This document shows, piece by piece, positions 1-9,172 of a stretch of 41,244 bases of DNA. Position 1 is the first letter of the stretch. Every line of letters starts with the position of its first letter. This DNA comes from Enteropsectra breve (taxonomy: Eukaryota > Microsporidia), in assembly GCA_024243835.1 (NCBI GenBank), contig JALPMN010000625.1:1-41244 (forward strand), given 5' to 3'. Below the pieces are notes generated by a model that saw nothing but the letters and a program-made list of their open reading frames with translations, had not been told where the DNA came from and ran no database searches. Position numbers and translations under genes: made by a program.

Positions 1-1063
1 AGATGATGGCAAACTATTTAAGAAAAAAGAACCTAGAGGGGCATGGATGCCAAGGGTGAGAGATTAATTAAATCTATTTACTTACTTTTTTTAGATGGCA
101 CCATCATATCCCTACGGGGGTATGACATTAATGAAAATTAAAAAAGAGAGCAAGCAAGTAGAAGGACGATAGGCTGTTGCTAGCAGTGCAGCTGAAGTTT
201 GCAAAATAGAGATGCAGGTGTTACTGCGTAAGTACTTTGTAGATAGAGTGCTTGGAGAAAGCATCTTCCCTGTATCTTTAAAAAAATCTTCTGTTTCTCG
301 AATGTTTCCTCCTGGCAGATCAGAATATTAATTAAAAATTAATTAAAATCATTTTTTAAATTAAAAAAGAAGATCAATTAAAAAGTAAGAAGCAAAAAAT
401 AATATTCTTTTATAATGGCTTTGATTCAGAGACAGATGGAGTTGTGTATACCATAGAAGAACAAGTCATGTGTCAAATGCATCAACTGTTTTTTAATACT
501 TAAAATATCAAATATTTTTACTCATTTTGTAACAAAAGCTCATCATTTGATGAATACGCATGTGTTCTAAAAGATAGCAAAAAAATAGCTGTGCACGCAT
601 TAAATAATGCAACGTACAAATGCTAAAGAGGTAAATATAGACCCATTTCATACGTGTCGGTTTACTAATTGCCGAGATATTTTTAGAAAAAGTAAAAACG
701 TTTTTGTATAGAGAAAGTATAAAAAGACAATTTTATCGCTATAGCTGATTATAATTCTCGAATGATTATCTTATCGTGAGACAAAAGTATATTGTAAATT
801 TAATATAAAACAACCATTTTTTCACCTGATAGGTTTAATACTGCTTTTTAATACAAATTTCACTTTTTGCATCTCACTGAAAGACTAAAGGAGATGTGTC
901 AAATAAATCATCCCACTAAAACAATTTTATTCATCTTAAAAATGTATTCTAAAAAATATTTGTGAATAGTGAAATTACTTGCAATGTAAGCCTTTCTATC
1001 ATCCCTTACCTCAGACTGCTATACTTTTTTTAAAAATATTTTTTTCCAGGGAAAATTTGACCC
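1..1063. other. gene-poor AT-rich region with decayed reading frames
   Basis: No intact gene is seen over this kilobase. It holds short open stretches that look like remnants: 122-331 (start motif present, one in-frame TAG), 360-503 (open, about 47 codons, no good start) and 607-711 (34 codons, ATG to TAG). The rest is AT-rich. The last part carries the promoter and the CCC start motif (1061-1063) of the next gene. Confidence 0.5.
122..331 (+). pseudogene. possible broken small gene with in-frame TAG
   Basis: An ATG at 122 lies one base after a GGGGG run (116-120), the same kind of start motif that marks the real genes in this window. The frame runs 16 codons to a TAG at 170-172, then stays open in the same frame for 52 more codons to TAA at 329-331. 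The downstream part has ordinary protein-like composition, with segments such as LLRKYFVDRVLGESIF. This could be a decayed gene or chance. No family is recognised. Confidence 0.25.
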
Positions 1064-3643
1064 ATGGAAGCTTCAGAGACAAAAGCACAAATGTGTAGAT
1101 TTTGCCACTTAGATGAAAAAGAGTCAGAGGAGACACTAAGACATCCGTGCAAATGCCGTGGATCTTTGCGCTACATACACAACAGCTGCCTCCTAGAATG
1201 GCTTTCCGAGGGCAAACCGCAGATGTGCGAGCTTTGCAATTTTGTATATAAATTCGAAAAGGTATACAAAGAAGATGCTCCACAAAAGGTGCCTCGCATC
1301 CTGGTGGCGAAAGAGTTTTTCAAGAGTGCCGGTTCTAGCACACTGTACTTTTTCAAGATCCTCTACATCGTGTTTAAGTATATAGCAGCATATTACACGA
1401 ACAAGAATATTCTTTCATATTTTATAAATGACAGCAAATGGAAAAACAGCACGATTTTCGGAATTGCCGCCTCACTGCTGGCCTTCAGCCATATTTTCAT
1501 TTACAACGTAATAAGAAAAACGGTACAGGCATACAATCGCCCAAGAATCAATGTGCGAGAGACCATCGATGCAATGAATGCCGACATAATGAGCAGAGAA
1601 ACTTCCTCGATGCACAACCAAGAGCAAGAAGACTTTCTCGAACCTGCGAGCGTTGATGATGATTCTTTGGAAGACCTAGAAGATCCATCGGAAGTCAATG
1701 CATACAACCCTGCCTTTATATGGCAAATCGGTTCACCATTATCTGAGGCAGCTTCGTTTTTAAGACTCATATGGCCTGTTATCTTTACAGTTCTTATAAA
1801 CATTCTTAAAAACCTTAATGTTCTTCCTGTATTTACGTTAATCAATAGCCATTTGGTGCATTCAGTACTATTTTTGCTGCGAATAGAAGAGATGGCCAGC
1901 TTTATAAACGAGTCTCAATGCTACTATTCTCTGTCGGTGATAAACACACTTATTTCGCTTTCCCTTACAGTTTTAAGTGCCCTTAAAATAAGTGAAATAA
2001 TTCTAGAGAGAATTTCTGTCGGAACTACCAAGCTTAAAGAGCTTGTGGCCGTATCTAAGTTCTACATATTCTCTATTGCCTTCCCAATCAGTATATTTTA
2101 CATCGAGGGCCTGGCAATTCATGCATCCTTTGCATATTACAAGAATGGCTCTCTTCCTGTCTTTACCTTTAAAAACGTATTTCTGAGCTTCGTAATCCAC
2201 TCACTAGCCGGTCTTTTCGTTTCACAGCTGAAGGAAAAAATATATTTGAGATATGCAGCAAGACTGAGAAAAGGCCTCGGCCACTTCCTTTATTTCAGGG
2301 AAAGCACAAGGCATGTTGTTATTTATATCGCACAGAACTCATTTGCAACGCTATTCAAAAACATGTCTCTGAAGATTATGAAGACAATTTTTCTGATAAA
2401 GTTCTGTGCATACGCCCTGCAGGGCTTGTATCCCCAGGTTGCTCCAAAGGACTACACGGAAAAACTTTTATTTGTTAAAATGGCCCTGTGGATTTTCTTC
2501 GACCAAGACACTATTGCAAATATTTATGTTAAGGTAGCATTTCAAACAGTTCATATGCTAAGCAAAATCCTGAGGATGGACAACTTCCTATTTAATGCGC
2601 CACTAAAGAAAATAACAAAAGCAGAAATAAAGAACAATCTGTGCTGGGATGTGAATACAAATGCATACAACGACGAAATGGTGACTTCTGTAATAAAAAT
2701 CAACAAAGTAGTGAAAGATGCCTCCGAGCTATTTATCTGTGAGAATGAAGAAAAAGAATCAGCAAAGTGCATGCAGACCGAGCACGACACGACCTTTGGA
2801 ACAGAGCAGTGTGCTTCCATGGCCAGCTGCACAAAACAGGAACTTAAGGGCATCAGCAGGTATGGAAGAAAATACAAGATTTCTGAAGACGACGAAAAGA
2901 TTCTGCAAAAGTATTTTATAACTGAAAAGCGGATAACGAAATATCTCGGCCAAAAGCATTTCAAAAAATACAGCATTTTCTACAAACCAAATTATTTCAA
3001 ACTCAGGCTCTTAATAATTGCCTTTGCAAAGACTCTTTCTGGTGTGCTATGCACCACATTTCTCTTCGGATGCGCAAGTCTGATGGCCAGATTTTCAGGA
3101 ATTAAAAGCGGATCTGCCTTTTTGGTGGCATTTGTGCTATTAAGCAAGGCGCTCTGCTTCGTTATAAATGATAAGAAGAACCGCCTTTCACTTAGCAAGC
3201 TTATGAAAAATGCTGTGATGGAGCTGTTTCTGTCACTGGTATGGCCAGGGCTTTCGTCACTAGCATTTGTATTTCTCAATTCTGACGAAAATAGAATGGT
3301 TCGTTTCTCCGAGACTTTCATGGGGCTTTCATGCCTGGACTTTGTGACAAAGAAGATTATGCGGACATTCTTTGCCATCTCCCCGATGTATGACTATACC
3401 TGGCTAAGTATCTGCAAAAAGCTCAGTCTTTTTGTTCTCTTCCAGATAGTACTGGGCCTGCTGTACTATTCGCAAAGAGTCGTGTGGAGCGGGCTGAAAA
3501 TATCTATGATGATGGGTATTGTCGTTTTTATTGGTGCAGGAGTGAAGCGGGCAGTGGAAAGCCTGGTGTCTGGCAAAGTTGCACAGCAGGTAAAGGACAA
3601 GCACTGGCTGTCTAAAACAGAAGTGAGGGATTTTATTGAGTGA
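1064..3643 (+). CDS. SSM4: Doa10/Ssm4-type RING-CH membrane ubiquitin ligase
   Basis: This 859-aa protein is a probable E3 ubiquitin ligase of the ER or inner nuclear membrane that marks misfolded proteins for proteasomal degradation. An N-terminal RING-CH (C4HC3) finger is complete: C11, C14, C29, C31, H39, C42, C55 and C58. It is followed by about 11-14 hydrophobic segments spread over residues 90-850, as in Doa10/MARCH6. A charged soluble loop lies near residues 545-640. Yeast Doa10 is about 1300 aa, so this is a shortened form. CCC at 1061-1063 touches the ATG, which supports the start. A smaller MARCH-type ligase is the alternative, but the number of membrane spans favours Doa10. Confidence 0.85.
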   Translation: MEASETKAQMCRFCHLDEKESEETLRHPCKCRGSLRYIHNSCLLEWLSEGKPQMCELCNFVYKFEKVYKEDAPQKVPRILVAKEFFKSAGSSTLYFFKILYIVFKYIAAYYTNKNILSYFINDSKWKNSTIFGIAASLLAFSHIFIYNVIRKTVQAYNRPRINVRETIDAMNADIMSRETSSMHNQEQEDFLEPASVDDDSLEDLEDPSEVNAYNPAFIWQIGSPLSEAASFLRLIWPVIFTVLINILKNLNVLPVFTLINSHLVHSVLFLLRIEEMASFINESQCYYSLSVINTLISLSLTVLSALKISEIILERISVGTTKLKELVAVSKFYIFSIAFPISIFYIEGLAIHASFAYYKNGSLPVFTFKNVFLSFVIHSLAGLFVSQLKEKIYLRYAARLRKGLGHFLYFRESTRHVVIYIAQNSFATLFKNMSLKIMKTIFLIKFCAYALQGLYPQVAPKDYTEKLLFVKMALWIFFDQDTIANIYVKVAFQTVHMLSKILRMDNFLFNAPLKKITKAEIKNNLCWDVNTNAYNDEMVTSVIKINKVVKDASELFICENEEKESAKCMQTEHDTTFGTEQCASMASCTKQELKGISRYGRKYKISEDDEKILQKYFITEKRITKYLGQKHFKKYSIFYKPNYFKLRLLIIAFAKTLSGVLCTTFLFGCASLMARFSGIKSGSAFLVAFVLLSKALCFVINDKKNRLSLSKLMKNAVMELFLSLVWPGLSSLAFVFLNSDENRMVRFSETFMGLSCLDFVTKKIMRTFFAISPMYDYTWLSICKKLSLFVLFQIVLGLLYYSQRVVWSGLKISMMMGIVVFIGAGVKRAVESLVSGKVAQQVKDKHWLSKTEVRDFIE

Positions 3644-4008
3644 GTGGTGTTGTGCTTAATTTAAAGTAAAAAGTTTAGTCAATCTTTGTTTAAATAATTT
3701 ACGTGCATTATTAGTTTATAAAAGAAAGCAAAAAGATTTTACTATTATTATTGTATATTACCCATAAATAGTGAAACTACAATTAAAATAACCTTTTGTT
3801 TACTATTCCTTTTTCCAACATTTATATGAACAATTATAAAAGCTTAAGAGAATATAAAGTTGCTATCACCAAAGTGTACTGTGATTTACATGCTTTAAAA
3901 TTTATAAGCATAAAAAAGAATGTTTAATTCTAAAGCTGTAAACTTCCAGAATTTACATTTATTCTCTGTATTTTGAGACAAGGCAATGCTTTTATTTGCT
4001 CGCCCATT
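3644..4008. other. intergenic region between convergent genes
   Basis: About 365 bp of AT-rich sequence lie between two convergent gene ends. I see no open frame, RNA gene or repeat. It must hold both 3' ends. Confidence 0.5.
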
Positions 4009-4776
4009 TCAATAGCCCTCTTTCATTAATTCAGAAATAAAATCTTTTACATGCTTTATAAATGTTTCTTGGGCCTCTCTCCCACTAATGCTGTGATCAG
4101 CATCTTTTATGACTTTTACATCTCCCATAAGCTTGAATTTTTCAGTTAACAACATTTTGGCAAATTCATCCTTTTCTGACAGCACCGTTAGTATCTTCGT
4201 GTAGCTTTTCCATTGCTCAAATGCCTCGTTTTCCAAGTAGCTGCTAAAGAGATCCTCTTTTCCGTATTTCTTTAGCAGACTGGTGAATCTCTCTGTTAGC
4301 CACACTTCCCCATTTTCCAGTAAATATTTTTCAGTTGTTTCCATCAGATCCTCAGTCCCACTGCAGTCGTTGGCTTCTGTATCGCTCACCGGTGCCTGCA
4401 GCACAGCTCCTGCTACTTTTTCTCTGAAAGATGTGCTCTTGAGGTACAGCAGAATATCTTGGCATCCTGTTGAGTGGCCAATGAGCAATGCCTTCTCTTG
4501 TACGTGCTTCATCAGATCTTCAATATCCTCTATGTCGTCTTCAATAGGATGCAGCATGTATTCAGGCTGTGATCTCAGCTGTGGGATAATGAGTCTTATG
4601 CCATTTTCTAAGCAGAGCTCATTCAGCTTGCCCGAATATGGAAGGGATGCTATGTTATCGCCCAGTCCACCGATGAGAATGATGCACATCTTCGATTCGA
4701 CACCATTATCAAATGCTATCGATCCACTTTCGTTGTATTGGAACAGAATTCCTTTTAGAGCAAGTGCTCTATTCAT
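4009..4776 (-). CDS. alpha/beta hydrolase, DUF1749 family
   Basis: The 255-aa protein has the alpha/beta-hydrolase layout. An oxyanion-type GGLGD sits at residues 36-40. The nucleophile elbow GHSTG is at 100-104 (Ser102), followed by CQD, a combination typical of the DUF1749 family, which includes fungal siderophore esterases of the SidJ type. Asp203 (SEKDEF) and His228 (DADHSI) fit the rest of the triad. No signal peptide is seen, so it is probably cytosolic. The substrate is unknown; an ester or thioester hydrolase role is inferred from the fold only. No CCC/GGG motif adjoins the ATG. The gene is divergent from the RING-H2 gene, with about 530 bp shared upstream. Confidence 0.8.
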   Translation of the reverse strand: MNRALALKGILFQYNESGSIAFDNGVESKMCIILIGGLGDNIASLPYSGKLNELCLENGIRLIIPQLRSQPEYMLHPIEDDIEDIEDLMKHVQEKALLIGHSTGCQDILLYLKSTSFREKVAGAVLQAPVSDTEANDCSGTEDLMETTEKYLLENGEVWLTERFTSLLKKYGKEDLFSSYLENEAFEQWKSYTKILTVLSEKDEFAKMLLTEKFKLMGDVKVIKDADHSISGREAQETFIKHVKDFISELMKEGY

Positions 4777-5307
4777 ACAAGGACAAGAATTATGAGTAAT
4801 AAAATACTGGTGAAGTTATTTATCTTGTATTAAATCCATAACCTAAATACTTAAGTTTAATCACTTAATACTTAAGAATATGCACCAATGATCAATAATA
4901 TGCATAATAATATGCAAGATTAAGCGCTGTATGCGCAAAGGACAAAAATACGATTGAATTACAGCAAATAAAAGTGAATGCATCTATTAAATTTTATAGT
5001 GTGAATTGTTCTTCAAACAAATTAGATGTTGATTTCTTGAATCTATTAATTATACTCCAAAGCAATAATAAGGATATATTTCTTCATACTTTGAATCAGA
5101 ATGCCAAAGTGCAACGTAAATAGCTTAAATACACTCACACTGTATCAATTCTCGGCTTTTTAATAACTTTTAGAGAATTCACTTGATAATACAAATTTTA
5201 TTAAAATATCCCACAAACATGCCATTAGCCACCTCTTCTTCATCTTTTCTTAAAAATTCATTTAATTCCCTGCAAAGATCTTAATTATATTTTTGATAAA
5301 CTCGCCC
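4777..5307. other. divergent promoter region
   Basis: About 530 bp separate the starts of the divergent hydrolase and RING-H2 genes. The sequence is AT-rich with many short A and T runs. Nothing else is recognisable, apart from the CCC start motif at its right end (5305-5307). Confidence 0.45.
5305..5307 (+). promoter_or_regulatory. CCC start motif deciding the RING-H2 start
   Basis: CCC directly abuts the ATG at 5308. The open frame extends upstream only through a TTG at 5293, so the first ATG and this microsporidian-type motif agree on 5308. Confidence 0.6.
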
Positions 5308-7002
5308 ATGACTCTCGGTAGAAAAATTCTAAAAGAAGATTTTCTGGAGGAGGACGAACATGAAGACGCGAAGAATGAACAAGGAATTAAAAAAATTAAG
5401 AAAAATGTTGTAGGTGATAAAAACGAAGAGGAAATAAAGACACATGAATTATCGGTGATTAAAGACGAGATCCATAGCGATAACAATAATAATTCAATTA
5501 ATGAAGCACCGCCAGCCTCTGACCGTGAAACAAGGCCGCCTGCTAGCACCCGTATGAACAACAATCCTCCTGAGGTCTCAGAAGAATCCAGCAGCGTTGT
5601 TATTTTAAGAGAACAAAGCAATGTAAATACAGCGGCACCATATGTACAGCTGTTTGAAGAAAGCTACTATGACAGTGAGGAAGAATTCTTCATGCAACAT
5701 AGAAGCAGTGGAAGCGAGTCTGATGATGACTGGAGTGATAGCTACGATGATTATGAGAGTGACTCCTGGGGCGACAGCGCTGGGGACTATTGGTCAGATA
5801 GAGAGTGGGGCGGTACAGAAGGTTCGGAAGATATGAGCGGCTCAGAAGAGATGAGCGGTTCAGAAGACATGAATGGCTCAGAAGGAGATTATTATTTGCC
5901 GCGTGACAACTTAAACACTGACCGGGAAAGAACCCGTGAGTTTATCAGGGGACTGAATATGGCACTAGGCAGTGATACACGCAGTTTCTTTATTAATTTA
6001 CATTACTATGATGGACTTAATAGCGATGATATAAATGGCACGGATAACAATAATAGAAACGATATTAGAGAGTCTGCAGATGATAATGATGTTACGGTTT
6101 TTAATGCAGCACGCCCAGCGCTCAGCCTCAGAGTAAGGCACAATTCTGAAAATGATTCAGATGTGATGATACTGGAAAACACAATACCAGCAGCATCCGC
6201 CATATTAAACACAGATACCAGAATTAGAGTTCTGGCTTCAAATATTCTGTCGTGCTTCACCTTTAAAGCTGTTATTTTGAATTCTATTTTGGAAACTGAA
6301 AATTACAGGGAAAAACATAGAGCTGAGCTTTTGCCAGGTATTGCAGACAAAATAATCACGGTGCTTAACAGCGACAGCTACAATGTGTTTGTAAATGAAA
6401 GAGAAAGAATACAGAGATACACGGATGCGCAGGTGGACAGTGCAACCAGCTACCTGGGAGGCGTTCACGATTTATTTGAAATGGTAGCTGAAAGGTACAG
6501 CACTCTCATTGTCGAGGATAGAGAAATGGGAGAGGGCAGATATGCAGAAATAAAACAAAATTTTATTGAGCTGGGAGAAGTGGACCACAATACCTTCCCG
6601 GCAGTGATTCTGAGAATACGAATAATAAGGCTGTTGAGACTGCTGAGCATCAGGCAGCTCTTCTATTTTTGCTCGAAAATCAGGGCTGAGTTTATCCAGG
6701 AGGGGCGTGGCGAGAATTACACAAAAAGCCTTATCACCCTGCTCTCTAGTTTTAATGAGAATTTTGATAATTTTGTAAGGAAAATACCCTTTCCGCCCAA
6801 GACCTACAAATCCGTTTCCTACAAAGATATTCTGGATGTTAAAAGCACTCTGTGCACCATATGCTATGATGAGTTTACGCCGCTTACAAAGTGCATGACA
6901 ATGGACTGCATGCACACCTTCCACACGCGTTGCCTTAGAGTTTGGCTGAGGAGAAACCAAAGATGCCCATTTTGCAGAACTGAGCCTACGTATCCAGTCT
7001 AA
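5308..7002 (+). CDS. acidic RING-H2 finger protein, probable E3 ubiquitin ligase
   Basis: This 564-aa protein ends in a complete RING-H2 finger: C516, C519, C534, H536, H539, C542, C553 and C556. It is therefore probably a ubiquitin ligase that binds an E2 through this C-terminal domain. Residues 1-300 are low-complexity, very acidic and rich in Ser, Asp and Asn. They include a 6-residue tandem repeat (GSEDMS-like, four copies, about residues 172-195, 18-bp DNA units from 5821). Residues 300-510 look helical and may bind a substrate or partner. No membrane segment or signal peptide is evident, so it is likely cytosolic or nuclear. The substrate is unknown. Confidence 0.82.
   Translation: MTLGRKILKEDFLEEDEHEDAKNEQGIKKIKKNVVGDKNEEEIKTHELSVIKDEIHSDNNNNSINEAPPASDRETRPPASTRMNNNPPEVSEESSSVVILREQSNVNTAAPYVQLFEESYYDSEEEFFMQHRSSGSESDDDWSDSYDDYESDSWGDSAGDYWSDREWGGTEGSEDMSGSEEMSGSEDMNGSEGDYYLPRDNLNTDRERTREFIRGLNMALGSDTRSFFINLHYYDGLNSDDINGTDNNNRNDIRESADDNDVTVFNAARPALSLRVRHNSENDSDVMILENTIPAASAILNTDTRIRVLASNILSCFTFKAVILNSILETENYREKHRAELLPGIADKIITVLNSDSYNVFVNERERIQRYTDAQVDSATSYLGGVHDLFEMVAERYSTLIVEDREMGEGRYAEIKQNFIELGEVDHNTFPAVILRIRIIRLLRLLSIRQLFYFCSKIRAEFIQEGRGENYTKSLITLLSSFNENFDNFVRKIPFPPKTYKSVSYKDILDVKSTLCTICYDEFTPLTKCMTMDCMHTFHTRCLRVWLRRNQRCPFCRTEPTYPV
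5821..5889 (+). repeat. 18-bp in-frame tandem repeat, about four copies
   Basis: Units start at 5821, 5839, 5857 and 5875 (the last is partial). They encode Gly-Ser-Glu-(Asp/Glu)-Met-(Ser/Asn). The repeat lies in the acidic disordered half of the RING-H2 protein. Copies differ at third codon positions, so it is not a brand-new expansion. Confidence 0.8.
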
Positions 7003-7505
7003 GTGTTAGCTATAATTAAAAGAAATGTATTAAGAAAATAGATTTATTGCTTATTAGCTTAAATTGTGTCTTGTAGATATCTAACTGGAGCGTGTAATCA
7101 TTTTGTATAATCGTTTTCATATAGTCGTTTTGTGTAATCGTTGCTAAATATCTTAAAGGTGTGTGCTACTTTTAACAACAATCTTATTTTATTAATGTTT
7201 AAGCATCCATTGCTTGAGATGTATCTTTCAGGAGAAATTAAAAATATCACTTGTTTATTAAGACTCATTATATAGCAACCAAACTACAGTATAAGAACTA
7301 GCTATGTTTGTTGGATGCAATTTTATGCTTTTTATCGAAAATGAAATTTTAACTCTAATTTAACTGAAAATTCTACAAAACTATTCTTGAAGGATTCTTA
7401 AAAAATACATCAAATATTCAGCTGTTTTATGTTTTAAAATGTTTCAGGCTATTTTTCTATGATGCAAAATAAATATTTGATTTCAAAATAAATAATCTAA
7501 GACCC
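7003..7505. other. intergenic region with degenerate TAATCGTTTT-like copies
   Basis: About 500 bp of AT-rich sequence. Around 7092-7143 there are three or four imperfect copies of a motif like GTAATCGTTTT. No open frame or RNA gene is seen. CCC at 7503-7505 abuts the ATG of the GTPase gene. Confidence 0.4.
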
Positions 7506-8132
7506 ATGACCGAAAAAATAGAATTAAAGTCTGCTGCTAGAAAAACAGGCACTAAAGAGACAGAGGATATAAAAATACACAGGAACATCACCATCATTGG
7601 CCGGGCCGGATGCGGAAAAACATCGCTAATGCACAGGCTAATTAGTGGGGCCTTCGTTAAGGACATTGCTGCAACACCCATCGAGAGCCAAGACTTAAAT
7701 TTTACATTTACAGATAAAAAGGCTACCCTGAAGATTTTTGATACAAGTGGGCAAGAGGACTACTCAAGATTCAGAACACTCACTCTTCCGGCATCGAACT
7801 ACGTGATTGTATGCTACGGGGTGCAAGATCCGCTGTCATTCAGCGAGGTAGAGGATTCCCTAATGGAAATGGTCAAGCAGAAGGCACCCTCCGATGTGAA
7901 AGTCATTCTTTGCGCAAACATGGTTGACATGCGCACTTCATCGGACATCACCAGCGAGGAGGGCATTCTTCTTTCAAAGCAGATAAAGTCGTTTGGATTC
8001 TTTGAGTGCTCCTCTCTTACGGGCGAAGGCATCCAAGATCTTCTGGATTGCGTCAAAAATGATATAATTAGCCAGTACGTGCGGGCCGAAAAGAAATCTG
8101 GGTTTATTTCGCTTTTTTCCTGCTGCGGTTAA
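7506..8132 (+). CDS. Rho-like small GTPase with altered NKxD motif
   Basis: A 208-aa Ras-superfamily GTPase, acting as a GTP/GDP switch in membrane or cytoskeletal control. G1 is GRAGCGKT (32-39), the G2 Thr is probably T57, and G3 is DTSGQ (79-83). G3 is followed by EDYSRFR, which resembles the Rho family's DTAGQEDYDRLR. G5 is CSSL (168-171). G4 reads NMVD (138-141) instead of NKxD; loss of this Lys may alter nucleotide affinity or specificity. The tail ends Ser-Cys-Cys-Gly, which is neither a CaaX box nor a standard Rab -CC or -CxC end, so the lipid modification is uncertain. A 25-residue charged N-terminal extension precedes the fold. CCC adjoins the start. A divergent Rab is the alternative. 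Confidence 0.85.
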   Translation: MTEKIELKSAARKTGTKETEDIKIHRNITIIGRAGCGKTSLMHRLISGAFVKDIAATPIESQDLNFTFTDKKATLKIFDTSGQEDYSRFRTLTLPASNYVIVCYGVQDPLSFSEVEDSLMEMVKQKAPSDVKVILCANMVDMRTSSDITSEEGILLSKQIKSFGFFECSSLTGEGIQDLLDCVKNDIISQYVRAEKKSGFISLFSCCG

Positions 8133-8273
8133 ATTTTTATTCTATATGTCGTAGTGCTACTGCTTTTTTTAATTATTTAGCCTATTAAATAAACTCTACA
8201 TGTTTTAACTCCTTAGGGCAAAACTTAAAGTATATTTTTATTTTCTTTATTTCTGTGCTTTTTTCATCCCCAG

Positions 8274-8654
8274 ATGGAGCACAACAATCTCAGATTCTAC
8301 ATGCTTTTAGAGGTAGAAAACATCAAACAGAACCACCGAAACATACCATACAGCTTTGTGTATCCAAACAAAAGCCTGGATTTCAGCTGCATAACTGTAT
8401 TAGACTTTAGAAAGCTTGTTTTCAGGGCACATAAGAAAAAAATAAGCGATTCCTGGATGGTTGAGTGCTCAAATTTTAGGCTTGGACGCGCATTCAACAG
8501 TAACCACACATCTCTTTATGACACCATCCTGCAATTCAATGAGCATATTGAAAAGGAAGAAACTATAGAAGTAGTGGATGAACTTGGAATGTGGAGTGCC
8601 GATGCAAGCACAGTTGTTCCGTTTGCATGCATTGAGAAATACAAATCCTCATAA
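8274..8654 (+). CDS. hypothetical protein, 126 aa
   Basis: I do not recognise a family. The protein is soluble and mixed alpha/beta, with no signal peptide or membrane segment. It contains a patterned central region with hydrophobic strands (SCITVLDFRKLVF, WMVECSNFRLG). The start is well supported: CCCC at 8268-8271 lies two bases before the ATG, in a CCCCAG-ATG context. It sits 141 bp downstream of the GTPase on the same strand. Nothing in the sequence links their functions. Confidence 0.7.
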   Translation: MEHNNLRFYMLLEVENIKQNHRNIPYSFVYPNKSLDFSCITVLDFRKLVFRAHKKKISDSWMVECSNFRLGRAFNSNHTSLYDTILQFNEHIEKEETIEVVDELGMWSADASTVVPFACIEKYKSS

Positions 8655-9172
8655 ATATACGCAGAAAGAACTACTGTTTATCACTTAGAATTAAGAATTG
8701 TTTATCTGAATACGGTGACTATAAAAATAAATCTTCTTTATAATTATCAAATATTATGTTTTAGACTATAACTAAAGTTTATATTTAGAAATGTAATGCA
8801 AACAATTATACACTAATCTATTTATGGTTGCTAGAGAATGTATTTTAAACTTTAAAACCTTGTATCAATTTATTTGCCAAATATTTAAAATATTCATGGC
8901 TGAATAGTGCAATTAAAGCTTCTTATTTTAATGATATTTATAATTTACTATCATCCTATTGTTTAGTGCGTATTGTTTTATTTTCTTTTGTTTACAACAG
9001 TAATAGTAAGGCTTGTAGCCAAAAATGATTCGAGCCAACCAATGATAAAACCACCATGCTTCATAACAGGTCCATTGTAAACCAACGAATCGTTAGCCGA
9101 TGCGGTGTAATTCTTGTCTCGTTAATTATGAAACACTGGTGAGTATTTCAGAATTTTGAAGCACAATATCTC
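8655..9172. other. intergenic region, upstream of AT-hook/SAP gene
   Basis: About 520 bp. The left part is AT-rich. The segment 9005-9130 is less AT-rich than its surroundings but has no open frame longer than a few codons. I tested it by eye for a tRNA (a GATTCGAGCC box) and could not fold one. It probably contains the promoter of the next gene. Confidence 0.35.

Noticed and set aside
4283..4795. 170-codon plus-strand frame opposite the hydrolase gene
   Set aside because: Ser-rich antisense shadow of a clear alpha/beta hydrolase.
8261..8273. 3' splice site suggested by a pyrimidine run ending in CAG just before the ATG at 8274
   Set aside because: No upstream exon or 5' splice site is seen, and the CCCC run is explained by the start-motif habit of this genome.
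7506..8654. Operon of GTPase and 126-aa protein
   Set aside because: Each gene has its own start motif and the genome is eukaryotic. Nothing shows a shared transcript.
8990..9130. tRNA suggested by GATTCGAGCC
   Set aside because: Neither strand gives a T-stem, anticodon stem or acceptor stem around this box.
9137..9152. Tiny intron suggested by GTGAGTATTTCAG upstream of the SAP gene
   Set aside because: 13 bp is shorter than any known microsporidian intron, and there is no frame to join.
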